Made by a program: the position numbers and the translations under genes | In this document: piece after piece, positions 7,823 to 17,928 of the stretch | Numbering within the stretch: position 1 is the first letter of the stretch | How the letters are laid out: every line of letters begins with the position of its first letter | The notes under the pieces: generated by a model | Told to the model about the DNA's origin: nothing | Databases searched by the model: none | What the model saw: only the letters and a program-made list of their open reading frames with translations | NCBI GenBank assembly: GCA_023381515.1 | Contig: JAMCQI010000091.1 | Coordinates: 28,920 to 92,919, forward strand | Direction of reading: 5' to 3' | DNA from: Chloroflexota bacterium | GTDB lineage: Bacteria > Chloroflexota > Anaerolineae > UBA4142 | Length of the DNA stretch: 64,000 bases

Positions 7823-10018
7823 ATGGTTGAGAATAAGAACAATCCGAAACGGGACGTACCCAAAAAGCCAAAGAGCGCAAGCCCGTCGGCGGCGACTCCG
7901 TCGCAAAAACCTGCCGGGTCTTCCCGGCCTCCTCAACCTGCACCGCGCCCCAGCGCGCCAATGAGATCCGGAACCGCCAAAGGAGCTCCATCCTCAGCCC
8001 CTACGTCCAAGCCAACATCAACAGCGAGACCGATCGGAGCCAGGCCTTCAGGCGCCCCAGCTCACGGAGCCAAGTCACCGAACGCGCCGACACCGGCGAA
8101 TGCGAGGCCCGGAAACGCACCGAGGCCGTCCGGCCCTGCCCGGCAAATGCCGCCCAAGCATGGAGCGCCGGCCCAAGCTCCCGCAGCCGCCCGAGCGGCC
8201 GCGCCCAGGCCGCTAGTTCCTGCGGCTCCTCCTGTAGCGCCCGCCCCGGCTCCGGCCGTCGAGCTGCCGCCCAACCTGACGGTACGTGACCTCGCCGCGC
8301 ATCTGCAAGTCAGTCCCATCGACATTATTCGAAAACTTATGGCCAGCGGGATCATGGCAAACATCAACCAGCCGATTGATTTTGACACAGCCGCACTGGT
8401 CGCCGGCGAATTGGGCTTTGAGGTCAAGGAGGAAAAGGCGGTCGTCGTCGAGCCCGAGGTAACGACTCTTACGAGCATTCCCAAACGGCACGAGTACCGG
8501 TCAGAGGAACTGGCGAACCTAAAGCCTCGCCCTCCCGTTGTAACTGTAATGGGACATGTGGACCACGGCAAGACTTCCGTCCTGGATGCCATCCGGCATG
8601 CCCATGTGGCAGAAGGTGAAGCAGGCGGGATCACGCAGCATATCGGCGCGTACCAGGTGGTCCATAACGGAAAACGCATTACCTTTCTGGACACACCGGG
8701 TCACGAGGCCTTCACGGCCATGAGGGCGCGCGGGGCCAAAGCGACTGATATTGCAATTATTGTCGTCGCCGCGGATGATGGAGTGATGCCGCAAACGCGC
8801 GAGGCCATCGACCACGCGCGCGCAGCGCAGGTGCCCATCATCGTCGCGCTGAACAAAGTGGACAAGGCGAATGCGAACCCCGAGCGCGTCAAGCAGCAGT
8901 TGGCGGATATGGGCCTCGCCGTCTGGGGAGGCAAAGACGAAGTCACGGTCGTCCCGATCTCGGCCAAGCAAAAAACCGGGCTGGACGAACTCTTGGAGAA
9001 CATCCTGGTCGTCTCGGAATTGGCCGATTTGAGGTCCGATCCGAGCAAAGCGGCCCATGGCGTCGTCATCGAGTCAAAGCTGGACAAACAGCAGGGGCCG
9101 ATGGCCACACTTCTCGTGGATGAAGGCACTCTGCACATCGGCGATGCCGTTCTCATGGGCGAGGTCTGGGGCAAGATCCGAGCGATGTTCAATGATCACG
9201 GCGACGCGGCGAAAGAGGCGGGGCCCGCAGATGCGATTGCCGTGACCGGTCTCTCGGACGTCCCAAGCGCCGGGCAAACTTTCCAAGTGGTCGCGGACGA
9301 GCGCGAAGCTCGGAGCCGCGCCGAAGAGCGCGAGCTTGCCAAGCGCCAGGCGGAACTCAAGTCCACCCGCTCGGTCAGCTTGAATGACCTGTTCGCTCAA
9401 TTCCAGGCCGGCAATGTCAAAGAACTCAATTTGATCGTCAAAGCGGACGTGCAAGGCTCCCTGGAGCCGGTCGTCTCCTCGCTTGAAAAGCTTGGGGATG
9501 AGACAATCAAAGTTAAGGTGATTCACCAGGGGATTGGAACTATCACGCGGTCGGACGTCATGCTGGCGATGGCCTCGCAAGGTATCGTGATTGGTTTCAA
9601 TGTCGGCGTCGAGGCAGCCGCCGAGACGCTGGCCGAGACCGAAGGGATTGACATCCGCCAGTATTCAATCATCTACAAGGTCATCGAAGATATCGACAAA
9701 GCACTCAAGGGGATGCTCGAGCCCGTTTTCAAGGATGTTCTTGTCGGCCGGGCGCACGTGCTCCAAGTCTTTCATGTCAAAAAGGCCGCGGTCGCCGGCC
9801 TGCGCGTCACCCAGGGCAAGATCGTCCGGAATGCGACGGCACACGTGCTGCGCGGCGAAACCGAATTGCACAAAGGGCCGATTTCTTCGCTCAAGCGTTT
9901 CACGGATGACGTGCGTGAAGTCGCCGAAGGCTTTGAATGCGGTATCGCATTGGAGAAATTCAACGACTATGCCGTCGACGACGATATGGAGTTCTATCAG
10001 AAGGTAAAGGTCAGCTAG
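7823..10018 (+). CDS. infB: Translation initiation factor IF-2
   Basis: GTPase that brings initiator tRNA to the 30S subunit and promotes subunit joining. It has 731 residues. The first ~150 are a Pro/Ala/Ser/Lys-rich linker. A IF2N-like domain follows (LTVRDLAAHLQVSPIDIIRKLM), then the G domain with GHVDHGKTSV, DTPGHEAF and NKVDK, and finally domains II-IV. The ATG at 7823 is preceded by AGGAG at 7811-7815, with 7-nt spacing. An in-frame upstream start at 7649 would fall inside the strong leader hairpin and lacks a ribosome site, so it is rejected. rbfA begins 2 nt after its stop. Confidence 0.97.
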   Translation: MVENKNNPKRDVPKKPKSASPSAATPSQKPAGSSRPPQPAPRPSAPMRSGTAKGAPSSAPTSKPTSTARPIGARPSGAPAHGAKSPNAPTPANARPGNAPRPSGPARQMPPKHGAPAQAPAAARAAAPRPLVPAAPPVAPAPAPAVELPPNLTVRDLAAHLQVSPIDIIRKLMASGIMANINQPIDFDTAALVAGELGFEVKEEKAVVVEPEVTTLTSIPKRHEYRSEELANLKPRPPVVTVMGHVDHGKTSVLDAIRHAHVAEGEAGGITQHIGAYQVVHNGKRITFLDTPGHEAFTAMRARGAKATDIAIIVVAADDGVMPQTREAIDHARAAQVPIIVALNKVDKANANPERVKQQLADMGLAVWGGKDEVTVVPISAKQKTGLDELLENILVVSELADLRSDPSKAAHGVVIESKLDKQQGPMATLLVDEGTLHIGDAVLMGEVWGKIRAMFNDHGDAAKEAGPADAIAVTGLSDVPSAGQTFQVVADEREARSRAEERELAKRQAELKSTRSVSLNDLFAQFQAGNVKELNLIVKADVQGSLEPVVSSLEKLGDETIKVKVIHQGIGTITRSDVMLAMASQGIVIGFNVGVEAAAETLAETEGIDIRQYSIIYKVIEDIDKALKGMLEPVFKDVLVGRAHVLQVFHVKKAAVAGLRVTQGKIVRNATAHVLRGETELHKGPISSLKRFTDDVREVAEGFECGIALEKFNDYAVDDDMEFYQKVKVS

Positions 10019-10020
10019 CC

Positions 10021-10437
10021 GTGTCCGCCAAACAGCGTCCGGACCACACGGGCCGCCGTGCGGAACGTCTGGGCGAGCGCATTCATCAGGAGATCAGCCT
10101 TTTGCTCGGGCGCGAAGTCAGCGACCCGCGCCTCGCGGGCGTGAACGTGACGCGCGTCCAGGTCAGCAGCGACTTGAGGCTAGCCAAGGTGTACGTTACT
10201 CCGCGGGAGAGCGATGAAGAGAATTCGGAAATGATGGATGCGCTCACACGGGCATCGGGCTACTTTCGGCATCATCTGGCCCAAAGCCTGGACCTGCACT
10301 TTGCGCCCGAGGTTCGCTTTTATCTCGACCGCGGTATCGAAATGGGAGAGCACTTTTTGCAGGTCTTGCATCAGGTCCAGACAGAAGGAGAGCAGGCCAG
10401 CCAAGATCAAACGAAGAAAAGGCGGACACAGCCATGA
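10021..10437 (+). CDS. rbfA: 30S ribosome-binding factor RbfA
   Basis: Late 30S maturation factor acting near 16S helix 1. It has 138 residues with the typical N-terminal GRRAERLGERIHQEISLLLG, the KH-like core (DPRLAGVNVTRVQVSSDL, AKVYVT) and FYLDRGIEMGE. The GTG at 10021 starts 2 nt after infB, which implies translational coupling; the AAGGT inside the infB end can serve as ribosome site. A longer in-frame reading from 9937 would overlap infB and adds nonsense sequence. Confidence 0.95.
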   Translation: MSAKQRPDHTGRRAERLGERIHQEISLLLGREVSDPRLAGVNVTRVQVSSDLRLAKVYVTPRESDEENSEMMDALTRASGYFRHHLAQSLDLHFAPEVRFYLDRGIEMGEHFLQVLHQVQTEGEQASQDQTKKRRTQP

Positions 10438-10478
10438 GGAATAGGCGTTAGGCTCGTTTCCTCTTCGCGGATGGAGAT

Positions 10479-11447
10479 ATGCAGGACCGTAACTCGTTTG
10501 AAAATGCATTGGAACAACTAGAGCGCTGGAACCGTATCTTTGTCGCCGCGCACATCATGCCGGACGGGGATACGATCGGATCGGCCCTGGGGCTTACTTG
10601 GGCTCTGCGGAGCCTGGGCAAGAACGTCACCGTCACCTGCCACGATCACGTCTCGGGCACTTTTGACTATCTCGCCGGCCTGCGCGAGCTCTCGCCCAAG
10701 CTTCCAACCGACGAAGAACTGCTCGTCTACGTAGATGGCAGCTCTTCGGACCGCTTCGGCCCCGCTTTCGATCCCAATCTTTTCCATGAGCGGCCGGTCC
10801 TCGAGATCGACCATCATATCACGAACGAGTTCTTTGCTCCAATGAATTTCGTAGATCCGAACGCGGCCTCGACGGCAGAGATCATCTATCGCCTGACGGT
10901 CGCTCTCGACGTCCGCATCGATCCCCTTGTCGCGCAGTGCCTGTTGACAGGAATCGTCACCGATACCCTCGGCTTTCGAACTGCCAATACGACGGTCAAC
11001 ACTCTGAAAATCGCCACGGCGCTGATGCAGGCGGGAGGTTCCATCCCCGAGATCATCGAGAACGCTTTCAATCGGGTGCCCCTGCCCAGTTTACGCCTAC
11101 GTGGCCGTATCCTGAACGAGGCGCATCTGGACGGCGTCGTCCTGTGGGCGGAAGTACCTCAAAAGCTGATGCGAGAACTCGGCGTGACGACCAACGGTAC
11201 AGGTGGAATCGTCAACCAGCTTCTCAGCGTCGAAGGAGCCAAGATTGCCGTTCTCTTGACTGAAAAGGAGAATGGCAAGATCGATATCGGCTTGAGATCG
11301 CGGGTGGGTTTTGACGTCGCCAGTGTCGCGCAGCGGCTGGGAGGTGGAGGCCACAAACAGGCGGCGGGCGCCCTCGTCGACGGACCGATTCAGGATGCCC
11401 GCGAGCGAGTGCTGCGCGAAATCAAGAAAGACTTGATCGTCAGGTAG
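10479..11447 (+). CDS. nrnA: DHH-family oligoribonuclease/pAp phosphatase NrnA
   Basis: Degrades short oligoribonucleotides and dephosphorylates 3'-phosphoadenosine 5'-phosphate in its characterised relatives. It has 322 residues. The DHH domain has HIMPDGDTIGSAL (metal site), VDGSSSD and the signature EIDHH. The DHHA1 domain ends with the substrate-binding GGGGHKQAAGA. Position after rbfA and before truB is common in Gram-positive and Chloroflexota operons. ATG at 10479 follows rbfA by 41 nt. Start and family are clear; cofactor preference is inferred from the family. Confidence 0.93.
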   Translation: MQDRNSFENALEQLERWNRIFVAAHIMPDGDTIGSALGLTWALRSLGKNVTVTCHDHVSGTFDYLAGLRELSPKLPTDEELLVYVDGSSSDRFGPAFDPNLFHERPVLEIDHHITNEFFAPMNFVDPNAASTAEIIYRLTVALDVRIDPLVAQCLLTGIVTDTLGFRTANTTVNTLKIATALMQAGGSIPEIIENAFNRVPLPSLRLRGRILNEAHLDGVVLWAEVPQKLMRELGVTTNGTGGIVNQLLSVEGAKIAVLLTEKENGKIDIGLRSRVGFDVASVAQRLGGGGHKQAAGALVDGPIQDARERVLREIKKDLIVR

Positions 11448-11661
11448 CTGGGTAGTTTCATAGTTGGATAACCAAATAGCCAGCTCGCCGGATGGTCGAA
11501 TTGTTACCTGTCGAGTCGATCCGTATGGCATGTATCCTTTCCGACGGTCTGGGTATCCAACTAGAGGACCAAGAGACTGGTTTATGAATTGTGCCTTGTG
11601 TGGGGCGGGGCGCGCGTGCCCGCTGCAGGCAGCCCCGCAATTCCACTCTCGAGAGGACGGA

Positions 11662-12558
11662 ATGCCGCGCGGAACGGACGGAATTCTAAATATCAACAAA
11701 CCACAGGGGCTGACGTCGCACGACGTGGTGGCGGCCGTACGGAGAATGTCACAGTCGACCCACGTCGGCCATGCCGGTACGCTAGATCCGATGGCGACCG
11801 GCGTGCTCTTGGTGTGCATGGGGCAGGCGACTCGGGTGGTCGAGTACCTCACGGATCACGACAAAAAGTATCAAGCCCGCGTGCGCCTTGGCGTTGAGAC
11901 AGACACGTACGATGCCACCGGGCGGGTGATCGCAGAGCAGGCAGCCACCGGATCAGCGATGACTTTGGACCAAGTGGAGGAGGCGCTCCACACTCTAGCG
12001 GGCAAGATCACACAGATTCCCCCCGCCTACTCGGCCATCAAGCAAAACGGCGTTCCGATGTACAAGCTTGCCCGGCGCGGCATACCGGTAGAGACAGAGG
12101 CGAGGCAAGTCGAGATTTATTCGATCACTCTCACAGAGTTCAGTCCCCCGGACGTCGGAATCGAGGTCCACTGCAGCAAAGGGACGTACATCCGCTCACT
12201 CGCCCACGACCTGGGCGCCAAGCTTGGCTGCGGCGCGCACTTGACAGCGCTCACTCGAACCGCGGTTGGTCAATTCAACCTCTCGGATTCGGCAACGCTT
12301 GAAGAGTTGCGGGATGCCTTCTTGAGCGGCTATTTGGGACGATTTCTGAACCCGCTCGACGAAGCGCTCCTGGCATTCGAAGCGATCCTTTTGGAGCCGG
12401 AGGCTGCCCAGCGCATCCGGCAGGGCAATTCGATCGCCTGTCGGCAGTCAAGATCGACTTCGCTCGTGCGGGCCTATTCGGCGGATGGGCAGCTTGTCGC
12501 CCTACTCGAGCACGGCGATTCTCCTGACGTTTGGAAGCCGAAGAAAGTGTTCTTCTGA
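11662..12558 (+). CDS. truB: tRNA pseudouridine(55) synthase TruB
   Basis: Makes pseudouridine 55 in the T-loop of tRNAs. It has 298 residues. Motifs are GILNINKPQGLTSHDVV, GHAGTLDPMATGVLL (containing the catalytic Asp), PPAYSAIKQNGVPMYKLAR and KGTYIRSLAHDLG. The C-terminus has a PUA-like segment. ATG at 11662 is preceded by AGAGGA with good spacing; the frame is open further upstream but without homology. The preceding 214 nt (11448-11661) show no other feature. Confidence 0.95.
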   Translation: MPRGTDGILNINKPQGLTSHDVVAAVRRMSQSTHVGHAGTLDPMATGVLLVCMGQATRVVEYLTDHDKKYQARVRLGVETDTYDATGRVIAEQAATGSAMTLDQVEEALHTLAGKITQIPPAYSAIKQNGVPMYKLARRGIPVETEARQVEIYSITLTEFSPPDVGIEVHCSKGTYIRSLAHDLGAKLGCGAHLTALTRTAVGQFNLSDSATLEELRDAFLSGYLGRFLNPLDEALLAFEAILLEPEAAQRIRQGNSIACRQSRSTSLVRAYSADGQLVALLEHGDSPDVWKPKKVFF

Positions 12559-12589
12559 TTTAATCCCTTTTCCGATTGACGACACACAG

Positions 12590-13513
12590 ATGGAAATCAT
12601 CCGAGACTTGAACACGGTACATCTCACTCGTCCGACCGTTCTGACCGTTGGTTCTTTCGACGGAATTCATCGCGGGCACCAGCACCTCATCGGAGAAGTT
12701 GTCGCCCGCGCCAGGGAGATTGGCGCGGCAAGCGCACTTGTCACCCTGCACCCGCACCCTAAGATCGTCCTGCGTCCAGACTCCCCCGTGCAATACCTCA
12801 GCACGATCGAGGAACGGCTTGACCTCCTCGCACCATTGGGATTGAACTATGCTGTCGTACTCCCCTTCAGTCTCGAATACTCCCAGATTCGCGCACGCGA
12901 TTTTGTCCAGATGCTCTTGGACCATTTGAACATGAAGGAACTGGTGTGCGGGGCAGATTTTGCGCTGGGCTACAAGCGGGAGGGGAACGTGCCTTTTCTA
13001 GAGGCGATGGGAACGGAAAAGGGATTCTCCGTCCGCGTCGTCGAGCCTCAGCGTCTCAACGGCCAGATCATGTCAAGCAGCCGCATCCGCGAAATGATCG
13101 CGGAGGGCGATTTGGAGGATGCGACCGAGCTGCTCGGGCGATATCCGTCCGTGCGGGGACGAGTGATTCGGGGCGACCAGCGGGGCCGCAAACTCGGCTT
13201 CCCTACCGCCAACCTGGCTGTGGCGGAGCATCGGCTCATTCCCGCGAACGGAATTTACGCGGTGCGCGTCAAGATCGGCGACGAGTGGCACAAGGGGGCG
13301 GCAAGCATCGGCATCCGTCCAACTTTCGGCGGCACCCAGCGCACGGTCGAAGTGCACGTGTTGGACTTTGACGACGACTTGTACGACCAGGTGATCGAAG
13401 TGCAGTTTGTGAAACGGCTGCGCGAGGAGATGAAATTCTCGAGCGCGGACGCACTTGTCGCACAGATGCGTCAGGATGTTGCGCAGACCCGGCAAGTGCT
13501 GCGCAAGATGTAG
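12590..13513 (+). CDS. ribF: Bifunctional riboflavin kinase / FAD synthetase
   Basis: Converts riboflavin to FMN and then FAD. It has 307 residues. The N-terminal FAD synthetase (nucleotidyltransferase) domain shows GSFDGIHRGHQHLI, HPHP and SSSRIREMI. The C-terminal riboflavin kinase domain shows RGDQRGRKLGFPTANL, NGIYAVRV and RPTFGG. ATG at 12590 is 31 nt after truB. A longer in-frame ORF overlapping truB is rejected. It is the last gene of the nusA operon, followed by a terminator. Confidence 0.95.
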   Translation: MEIIRDLNTVHLTRPTVLTVGSFDGIHRGHQHLIGEVVARAREIGAASALVTLHPHPKIVLRPDSPVQYLSTIEERLDLLAPLGLNYAVVLPFSLEYSQIRARDFVQMLLDHLNMKELVCGADFALGYKREGNVPFLEAMGTEKGFSVRVVEPQRLNGQIMSSSRIREMIAEGDLEDATELLGRYPSVRGRVIRGDQRGRKLGFPTANLAVAEHRLIPANGIYAVRVKIGDEWHKGAASIGIRPTFGGTQRTVEVHVLDFDDDLYDQVIEVQFVKRLREEMKFSSADALVAQMRQDVAQTRQVLRKM

Positions 13514-13521
13514 GGCCACCC

Positions 13522-13556
13522 ATCCCCCTTTTCCTCCTCGGCAAGGGGGATTTTTC
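13522..13556 (+). terminator. Rho-independent terminator after ribF
   Basis: ATCCCCCTT (13522-13530), 12-nt loop, AAGGGGGAT (13543-13551) running into a TTTTT tract. It ends the nusA-ribF operon. Confidence 0.85.
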
Positions 13557-13638
13557 TTGCCGGGGCATGCGACCATGAACAAGTAGCCGCAGGGGAAGAC
13601 CACACCGGGTCGCTCCCACAAGATTGCACAATCCGCCC

Positions 13639-13675
13639 TAGACGATGGCCGCGAGTTGTCCTATAATACTCGCGG
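13639..13675 (+). promoter_or_regulatory. Promoter and dyad before archease-rtcB
   Basis: TAGACG (13639-13644), 17 nt, TATAAT (13662-13667). An 8-bp inverted repeat, CCGCGAGT (13649-13656) and ACTCGCGG (13668-13675), brackets the -10 box and could be an operator. It could also act as a weak hairpin. Confidence 0.6.
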
Positions 13676-13704
13676 TCTTTCAATGATGTGATCCAGAAGG
13701 ACCC

Positions 13705-14115
13705 ATGAAACGCTTTGAAGAAATTCCGCACACCGCCGACTGGTCGTTCCGCGCGTTCGGACGCGACCGGCGAGAGTTGTTCGAAAACGCCGCTTATGCC
13801 ATGTTTGCGATGGAGGGTGCCATACCACCTCAAGGGCAAAGGCCAGAAATCGTCCGCGAGGTTCAGGTAAAAGGCATTGATTGGGAATCCCTTCTCGTCA
13901 ATTGGCTGAGCGAGCTCCTGTACCTCCAGGAATCGAATCGGGAGACCTATCATCGTTTCGAGATTTCGTACATTTCGGCCGCCGATCTGCAAGCCCGCGT
14001 CTACGGAACCCCGAACGGGAAGATTGAAAAGCTCGTCAAAGCGGCGACGTATCACAATTTGCAGATTGTGGAGACGCCGGAAGGCTGGCAGGCAACAGTC
14101 GTCGTGGACGTGTAA
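13705..14115 (+). CDS. Archease
   Basis: Protein of 136 residues with the archease signature [13 protein letters not shown] near the N-terminus, [14 protein letters not shown] in the middle, and [11 protein letters not shown] near the end. Archease accelerates RtcB by promoting histidine guanylylation and turnover. The gene is 24 nt upstream of rtcB, which supports that function. ATG at 13705 has AGAAGGA upstream. The acidic metal-binding Asp of HTAD is present. Confidence 0.93.
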   Translation: MKRFEEIPHTADWSFRAFGRDRRELFENAAYAMFAMEGAIPPQGQRPEIVREVQVKGIDWESLLVNWLSELLYLQESNRETYHRFEISYISAADLQARVYGTPNGKIEKLVKAATYHNLQIVETPEGWQATVVVDV

Positions 14116-14138
14116 CAGGAACGAGAGGAGCGTGGACC

Positions 14139-15590
14139 ATGATCTGCAAACAAGACCTAAAGCGCATCGACGATGTCCTGTGGGAGGTACCGCAAGGGTT
14201 TCGGGGAGACATGCGTGTGCCTGCGCGCCTTTACGCAGATGAGACGCTTCTCGAAGATGCCCTTCACGACAAGTCGGTGGATCAACTGATCAACACGGCG
14301 ACGCTGCCGGGGGTCACCCGCTATGCGATCGCGATGCCCGACATTCACCAAGGCTATGGTATGCCCGTGGGCGGCGTGATAGCGACGCGCATTCCCGATG
14401 GCGTGATCTCTCCGGGCGCGGTCGGTTACGACATTAATTGCGGCGTTCGCCTCCTGGCCTCCCATGTGAGCGAAGATGAAATCAGGCCTCACCTGAAAGA
14501 GTTGGCTAACGCGCTCTATCGCAATTGTCCGAGCGGAGTCGGTTCGGAAGGAAGCGTGCCGCTCAAAGGTGAGCAGTTGGACCAAGTGCTCGAAACAGGC
14601 GCACAATGGGCGCTGCGCAAAGGCTATGCCTTTCCTGAGGATCTGGAGCACACCGAGGAATTCGGTAAAGTGTCGAGCGCGGATGCCTCTCTCGTCTCGA
14701 AACGCGCCAAAGAGCGCGGCCGGGAGCAGCTCGGCACTCTGGGCGCGGGCAATCACTTTATCGAGGTGGATCGGGTCGCGGACGTGTTCGACGAGGAGGG
14801 GGGCGACCGCCTCGGTCTATTCCCCGGCCAGGTCGTCACGCAGATCCACTGCGGCTCGCGCGGACTAGGGCACCAGGTCTGCACAGACTATGTGAACAGG
14901 TTCCAGGAGGTCGTGCGCGAGTATCACATTGAATTACCGGACCGCGAGCTGGTCTGTGCTCCTTTCGATTCCCCTGCGGGACAGGATTACCACCGAGCGA
15001 TGGCGTGCGCGGCCAACTTTGCTTTCGCGAATCGCCAAGTCCTGGCCTACCACATCCGGAGATCGTTTGAAGAGACACTCGCCGGTGCGGGCCTCGATTT
15101 CGACCTCCACCAAGTGTATGATATTGCGCACAACATGGCAAAAGTGGAGAACCACGATGTGGATGGGGCGCTCCTCAAGCTCTGCGTCCACCGCAAGGGC
15201 GCGACGCGCGCATTTGGCCCCGACGCTCCCGGGCTGCCGGCCGATTTGCGAGACCTGGGACAGCCGGTCCTCATCCCCGGCTCGATGGGGACGGCTTCTT
15301 ACGTTCTCATTGGCACGGCCGGATCGATGGCACAGACATTCGGTTCTTCCTGCCATGGCGCGGGTCGTGTGATGAGCCGTACGCAGGCGAAAAAACAGGT
15401 GCGTGGGGACAAACTGCGGGATGAACTGTCAGCCCACGGTATCGTGGTACAGGCGGGATCGATGTCGGGCCTGGCGGAAGAAGCACCGCAAGCCTACAAG
15501 GATATCTCGCGGGTGATTGACGTCGTGTGCCGCGCAGGGATCGCGAGAAAGGTGGCGCGGCTCGAGCCGATGGCGGTCATCAAAGGATAA
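14139..15590 (+). CDS. rtcB: RNA-splicing ligase RtcB
   Basis: Joins 2',3'-cyclic phosphate (or 3'-phosphate) and 5'-OH RNA ends using GTP and Mn2+; acts in RNA repair or tRNA splicing. It has 483 residues. Visible motifs are [32 protein letters not shown] (metal Cys), [20 protein letters not shown], and SCHGAGR, whose His carries GMP. ATG at 14139 has GAGAGGAG upstream. It is 23 nt after archease, and the MoeA-like gene begins 4 nt after its stop, so the three are probably co-transcribed. Confidence 0.96.
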   Translation: MICKQDLKRIDDVLWEVPQGFRGDMRVPARLYADETLLEDALHDKSVDQLINTATLPGVTRYAIAMPDIHQGYGMPVGGVIATRIPDGVISPGAVGYDINCGVRLLASHVSEDEIRPHLKELANALYRNCPSGVGSEGSVPLKGEQLDQVLETGAQWALRKGYAFPEDLEHTEEFGKVSSADASLVSKRAKERGREQLGTLGAGNHFIEVDRVADVFDEEGGDRLGLFPGQVVTQIHCGSRGLGHQVCTDYVNRFQEVVREYHIELPDRELVCAPFDSPAGQDYHRAMACAANFAFANRQVLAYHIRRSFEETLAGAGLDFDLHQVYDIAHNMAKVENHDVDGALLKLCVHRKGATRAFGPDAPGLPADLRDLGQPVLIPGSMGTASYVLIGTAGSMAQTFGSSCHGAGRVMSRTQAKKQVRGDKLRDELSAHGIVVQAGSMSGLAEEAPQAYKDISRVIDVVCRAGIARKVARLEPMAVIKG

Positions 15591-15594
15591 TTCC

Positions 15595-16575
15595 ATGAGA
15601 CTAGAGCATTTGCGGATTGAGCAGGCGACGGGCGCCGTGCTCGTGCATAACGTCGTCGATGCGGAGGGACACAAGGTGCTCCCGAAAGGGCGCCTGCTCG
15701 ACGCCGAGGATTTGAACAAGCTGCGCGGGCTGGGACGAGATTCGGTCTATGCGGCGGTCTTGGAGTCGGGAGACGTGCGCGAGGATGATGCCGCGGCGCG
15801 GATTGCGCGGCGCGTGGCCGGGGATCGTCTTCAAATGAGCAAGCCGAGCGCCGGACGGGTGAACTTTTATGCGACTATACGCGGCTTGTTTAGGATTGAC
15901 ACCGCCGCCCTCGGTCGCTTCAATCGTCTGCCAGGCCTTACCCTCGCGACGATCCCGCCTTTTACGCCGGTAGCTCCGAAGAAGATGGTTGCCACCTTAA
16001 AGACCATCGGGCTCGCGCTGCCGGAAGACAGAGTCCACGAGGCGGAGAATATCGTGGGCGAGGCCGCGCCGCTCTTCGATGTCGCGCCGATCGCGCGAGG
16101 GCGCGTTGCCCTCATTCTCGCAAGCAGCGAGAATGGGCGCGAGCGGGTGCGTCAGGTTTTCTCTCCGCCGATTCATGGGCGCATCCATGATTTGGATGCT
16201 CAGATCGTGCGCGAAGAGTCTGTGTTGGAGGAGGAAGAGGCCATTGCCCGGGCGATTGAAGCCGCCCTCCAAGATGCATCAGCGCAGATGGTCATCCTCG
16301 CGGGCGAGACGTCCATCATGGACGCAGAGGACACGGTGCCCCGCGGGATCCGACGTGCCGGAGGAGAGATCGAACTTTACGGAGCGCCGGTTGAGCCAGG
16401 CAATCTGCTTCTGCTCGCCTATTCCGGCACCATCCCCATTATAGGAGCGCCTGGGTGTGTCAAGTCGCGGGAGACAAACGTCGTCGACCTGATCCTGCCG
16501 CGACTCCTTGCCGGCGAGCGCGTGAGCCGCGACGACGTGATCGCGCTGGGCGTGGGTGGATTACTCGTCGGATAG
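15595..16575 (+). CDS. MoeA-like molybdopterin-binding protein
   Basis: Protein of 326 residues. The C-terminal half (about 180-326) is a MoCF-biosynthesis-like fold: VILAGETSIMDAEDTVPRG corresponds to the MPT-binding loop, and GTIPIIGAPGCVKSRETNVVDLILPRLLAGE resembles the conserved GxPG-P segment of MoeA. The N-terminal 170 residues do not show the full MoeA architecture, so this is a molybdopterin-binding relative rather than certain MoeA. ATG at 15595. A link to molybdenum cofactor handling (moaA at 37288, formate dehydrogenase at 1-998) is inferred; placement behind rtcB is unexplained. Confidence 0.8.
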   Translation: MRLEHLRIEQATGAVLVHNVVDAEGHKVLPKGRLLDAEDLNKLRGLGRDSVYAAVLESGDVREDDAAARIARRVAGDRLQMSKPSAGRVNFYATIRGLFRIDTAALGRFNRLPGLTLATIPPFTPVAPKKMVATLKTIGLALPEDRVHEAENIVGEAAPLFDVAPIARGRVALILASSENGRERVRQVFSPPIHGRIHDLDAQIVREESVLEEEEAIARAIEAALQDASAQMVILAGETSIMDAEDTVPRGIRRAGGEIELYGAPVEPGNLLLLAYSGTIPIIGAPGCVKSRETNVVDLILPRLLAGERVSRDDVIALGVGGLLVG

Positions 16576-16616
16576 TTCCGCAGTGGATTAGTCTCGCGGA
16601 GGCAGTAGATGCGGCG

Positions 16617-17780
16617 CTAGGGTCCGGAGCAGTCGTGGATCACGACGGGCTGGGCCCCAACCAAACGGCACTGCACGCGTCCTTCTGAGCCAAGTTGTCC
16701 TTGGACGAGCAGCACACTTCCCGCATGGTGCGTGACTTGGATTTGTACCAAGACGGAATCGCTTCTCAGCTTGGCACGCCACGCCGCCGCTTGTTGACCG
16801 ATTTGAACCGAACAATCCTTACATGGGGTCTTGCCTGTCTGAATAAATTGCGACACGAGCACGGCGGATTCATTTCCAAGATCGAAGCAGCCACCCATAA
16901 AGCGGCCAAATTGGACCAGTTGGCAGCGCAGGATGAGACCATTGTCAAAGGCGATATCGACGGTAGCCTGCTGCATCGTCTCCGGGTCATAGTAAGCGAT
17001 GTACTGCGTATAATGAGAGGAAATCCGCCCCCGCCAGGCGAGGCCGGCCACATACGTCATCATCTCATCCTGCGGCATCTTGGTCATATCCAGGTCGGGC
17101 GGGGTCGAGAGTGCCATCTGGAACACCAGACCTGAACGTTGGATTGGGGCACGCAGGTTATAGTTGGCCGTGCCGTCCCAAAAGAGACCGAGCAAAAGGG
17201 CGAGGGGGAGCGCCAGGAAAAGGAACAGGGTACTCGTGATGGTGATTTGGCCTTGCTCGGTAGAGCGGTCCCATGCCCACTGGGTGGCAAGCACCTGCAC
17301 GAGCGCGGCCGGTATCGCGATGACGACGCCGACGACGATGGCTATGACGACCATGAACGTCGCGTCCTCTACAAAAGGAAAGACCGTCACACCCTGAACG
17401 GTCGAGTCAAACATGCTCGTGAGCCAGCTCATACCTTGGAAGGTCAAGTGTACGGCGATCCACCCGCTCGCCCCGCTTGTAATGATCCATAGAACAAGCT
17501 TGGTCGGGTTAGAGGAATATGCACGACCGGCGAGCCATCCGGCGAGCACCAAGAGCGGCAAGACCGTGATGGCCGCTAACAAAAGCTTGCCCCAGCCAAG
17601 CTCTGCAGAAGAGGTTACGAGAACCCAGGCATCCTGGCCCCAACCGGTGAAAAGTAGCACAAGGCCAAAGACGAGCCCATAACGCCAGCCGAAAGCGCTT
17701 TCAAACGCTCTCTTCCTTTCCTCGCTTGTCTCCGGCGTGGCATACCATTCCAACTCGGTCCCGTTTAGCTCTGTCGACAC
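16617..17780 (-). CDS. Membrane protein of unknown function
   Basis: Protein of 387 residues, not recognised. The first half has about five hydrophobic segments (near 32-52, 64-86, 94-115, 140-165 and 183-205). The last ~170 residues are soluble and contain several cysteines (RCQLV, GGCFD, KTPCKDCSV, VQCRL). One pair, CKDC, could bind metal or form a disulfide. The start is GTG at 17780 with a weak ribosome site. It converges on the MoeA-like gene, with 41 nt between the stops. No neighbour suggests a job. Confidence 0.75.
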   Translation of the reverse strand: MSTELNGTELEWYATPETSEERKRAFESAFGWRYGLVFGLVLLFTGWGQDAWVLVTSSAELGWGKLLLAAITVLPLLVLAGWLAGRAYSSNPTKLVLWIITSGASGWIAVHLTFQGMSWLTSMFDSTVQGVTVFPFVEDATFMVVIAIVVGVVIAIPAALVQVLATQWAWDRSTEQGQITITSTLFLFLALPLALLLGLFWDGTANYNLRAPIQRSGLVFQMALSTPPDLDMTKMPQDEMMTYVAGLAWRGRISSHYTQYIAYYDPETMQQATVDIAFDNGLILRCQLVQFGRFMGGCFDLGNESAVLVSQFIQTGKTPCKDCSVQIGQQAAAWRAKLRSDSVLVQIQVTHHAGSVLLVQGQLGSEGRVQCRLVGAQPVVIHDCSGP

Positions 17781-17928
17781 GAATTATCTTTCCCCAGACG
17801 CAGGTCGTGGATCCCTGTTCCCCGCCTGCGTCACCCCTCGCCACTTTCGGACGTGCCCAGACAGCTGCGGTGGCATCACTGTCGAACCCATTGGCAGCGG
17901 AATCCGGTTTCATCGCGAGTCCAGTCTG

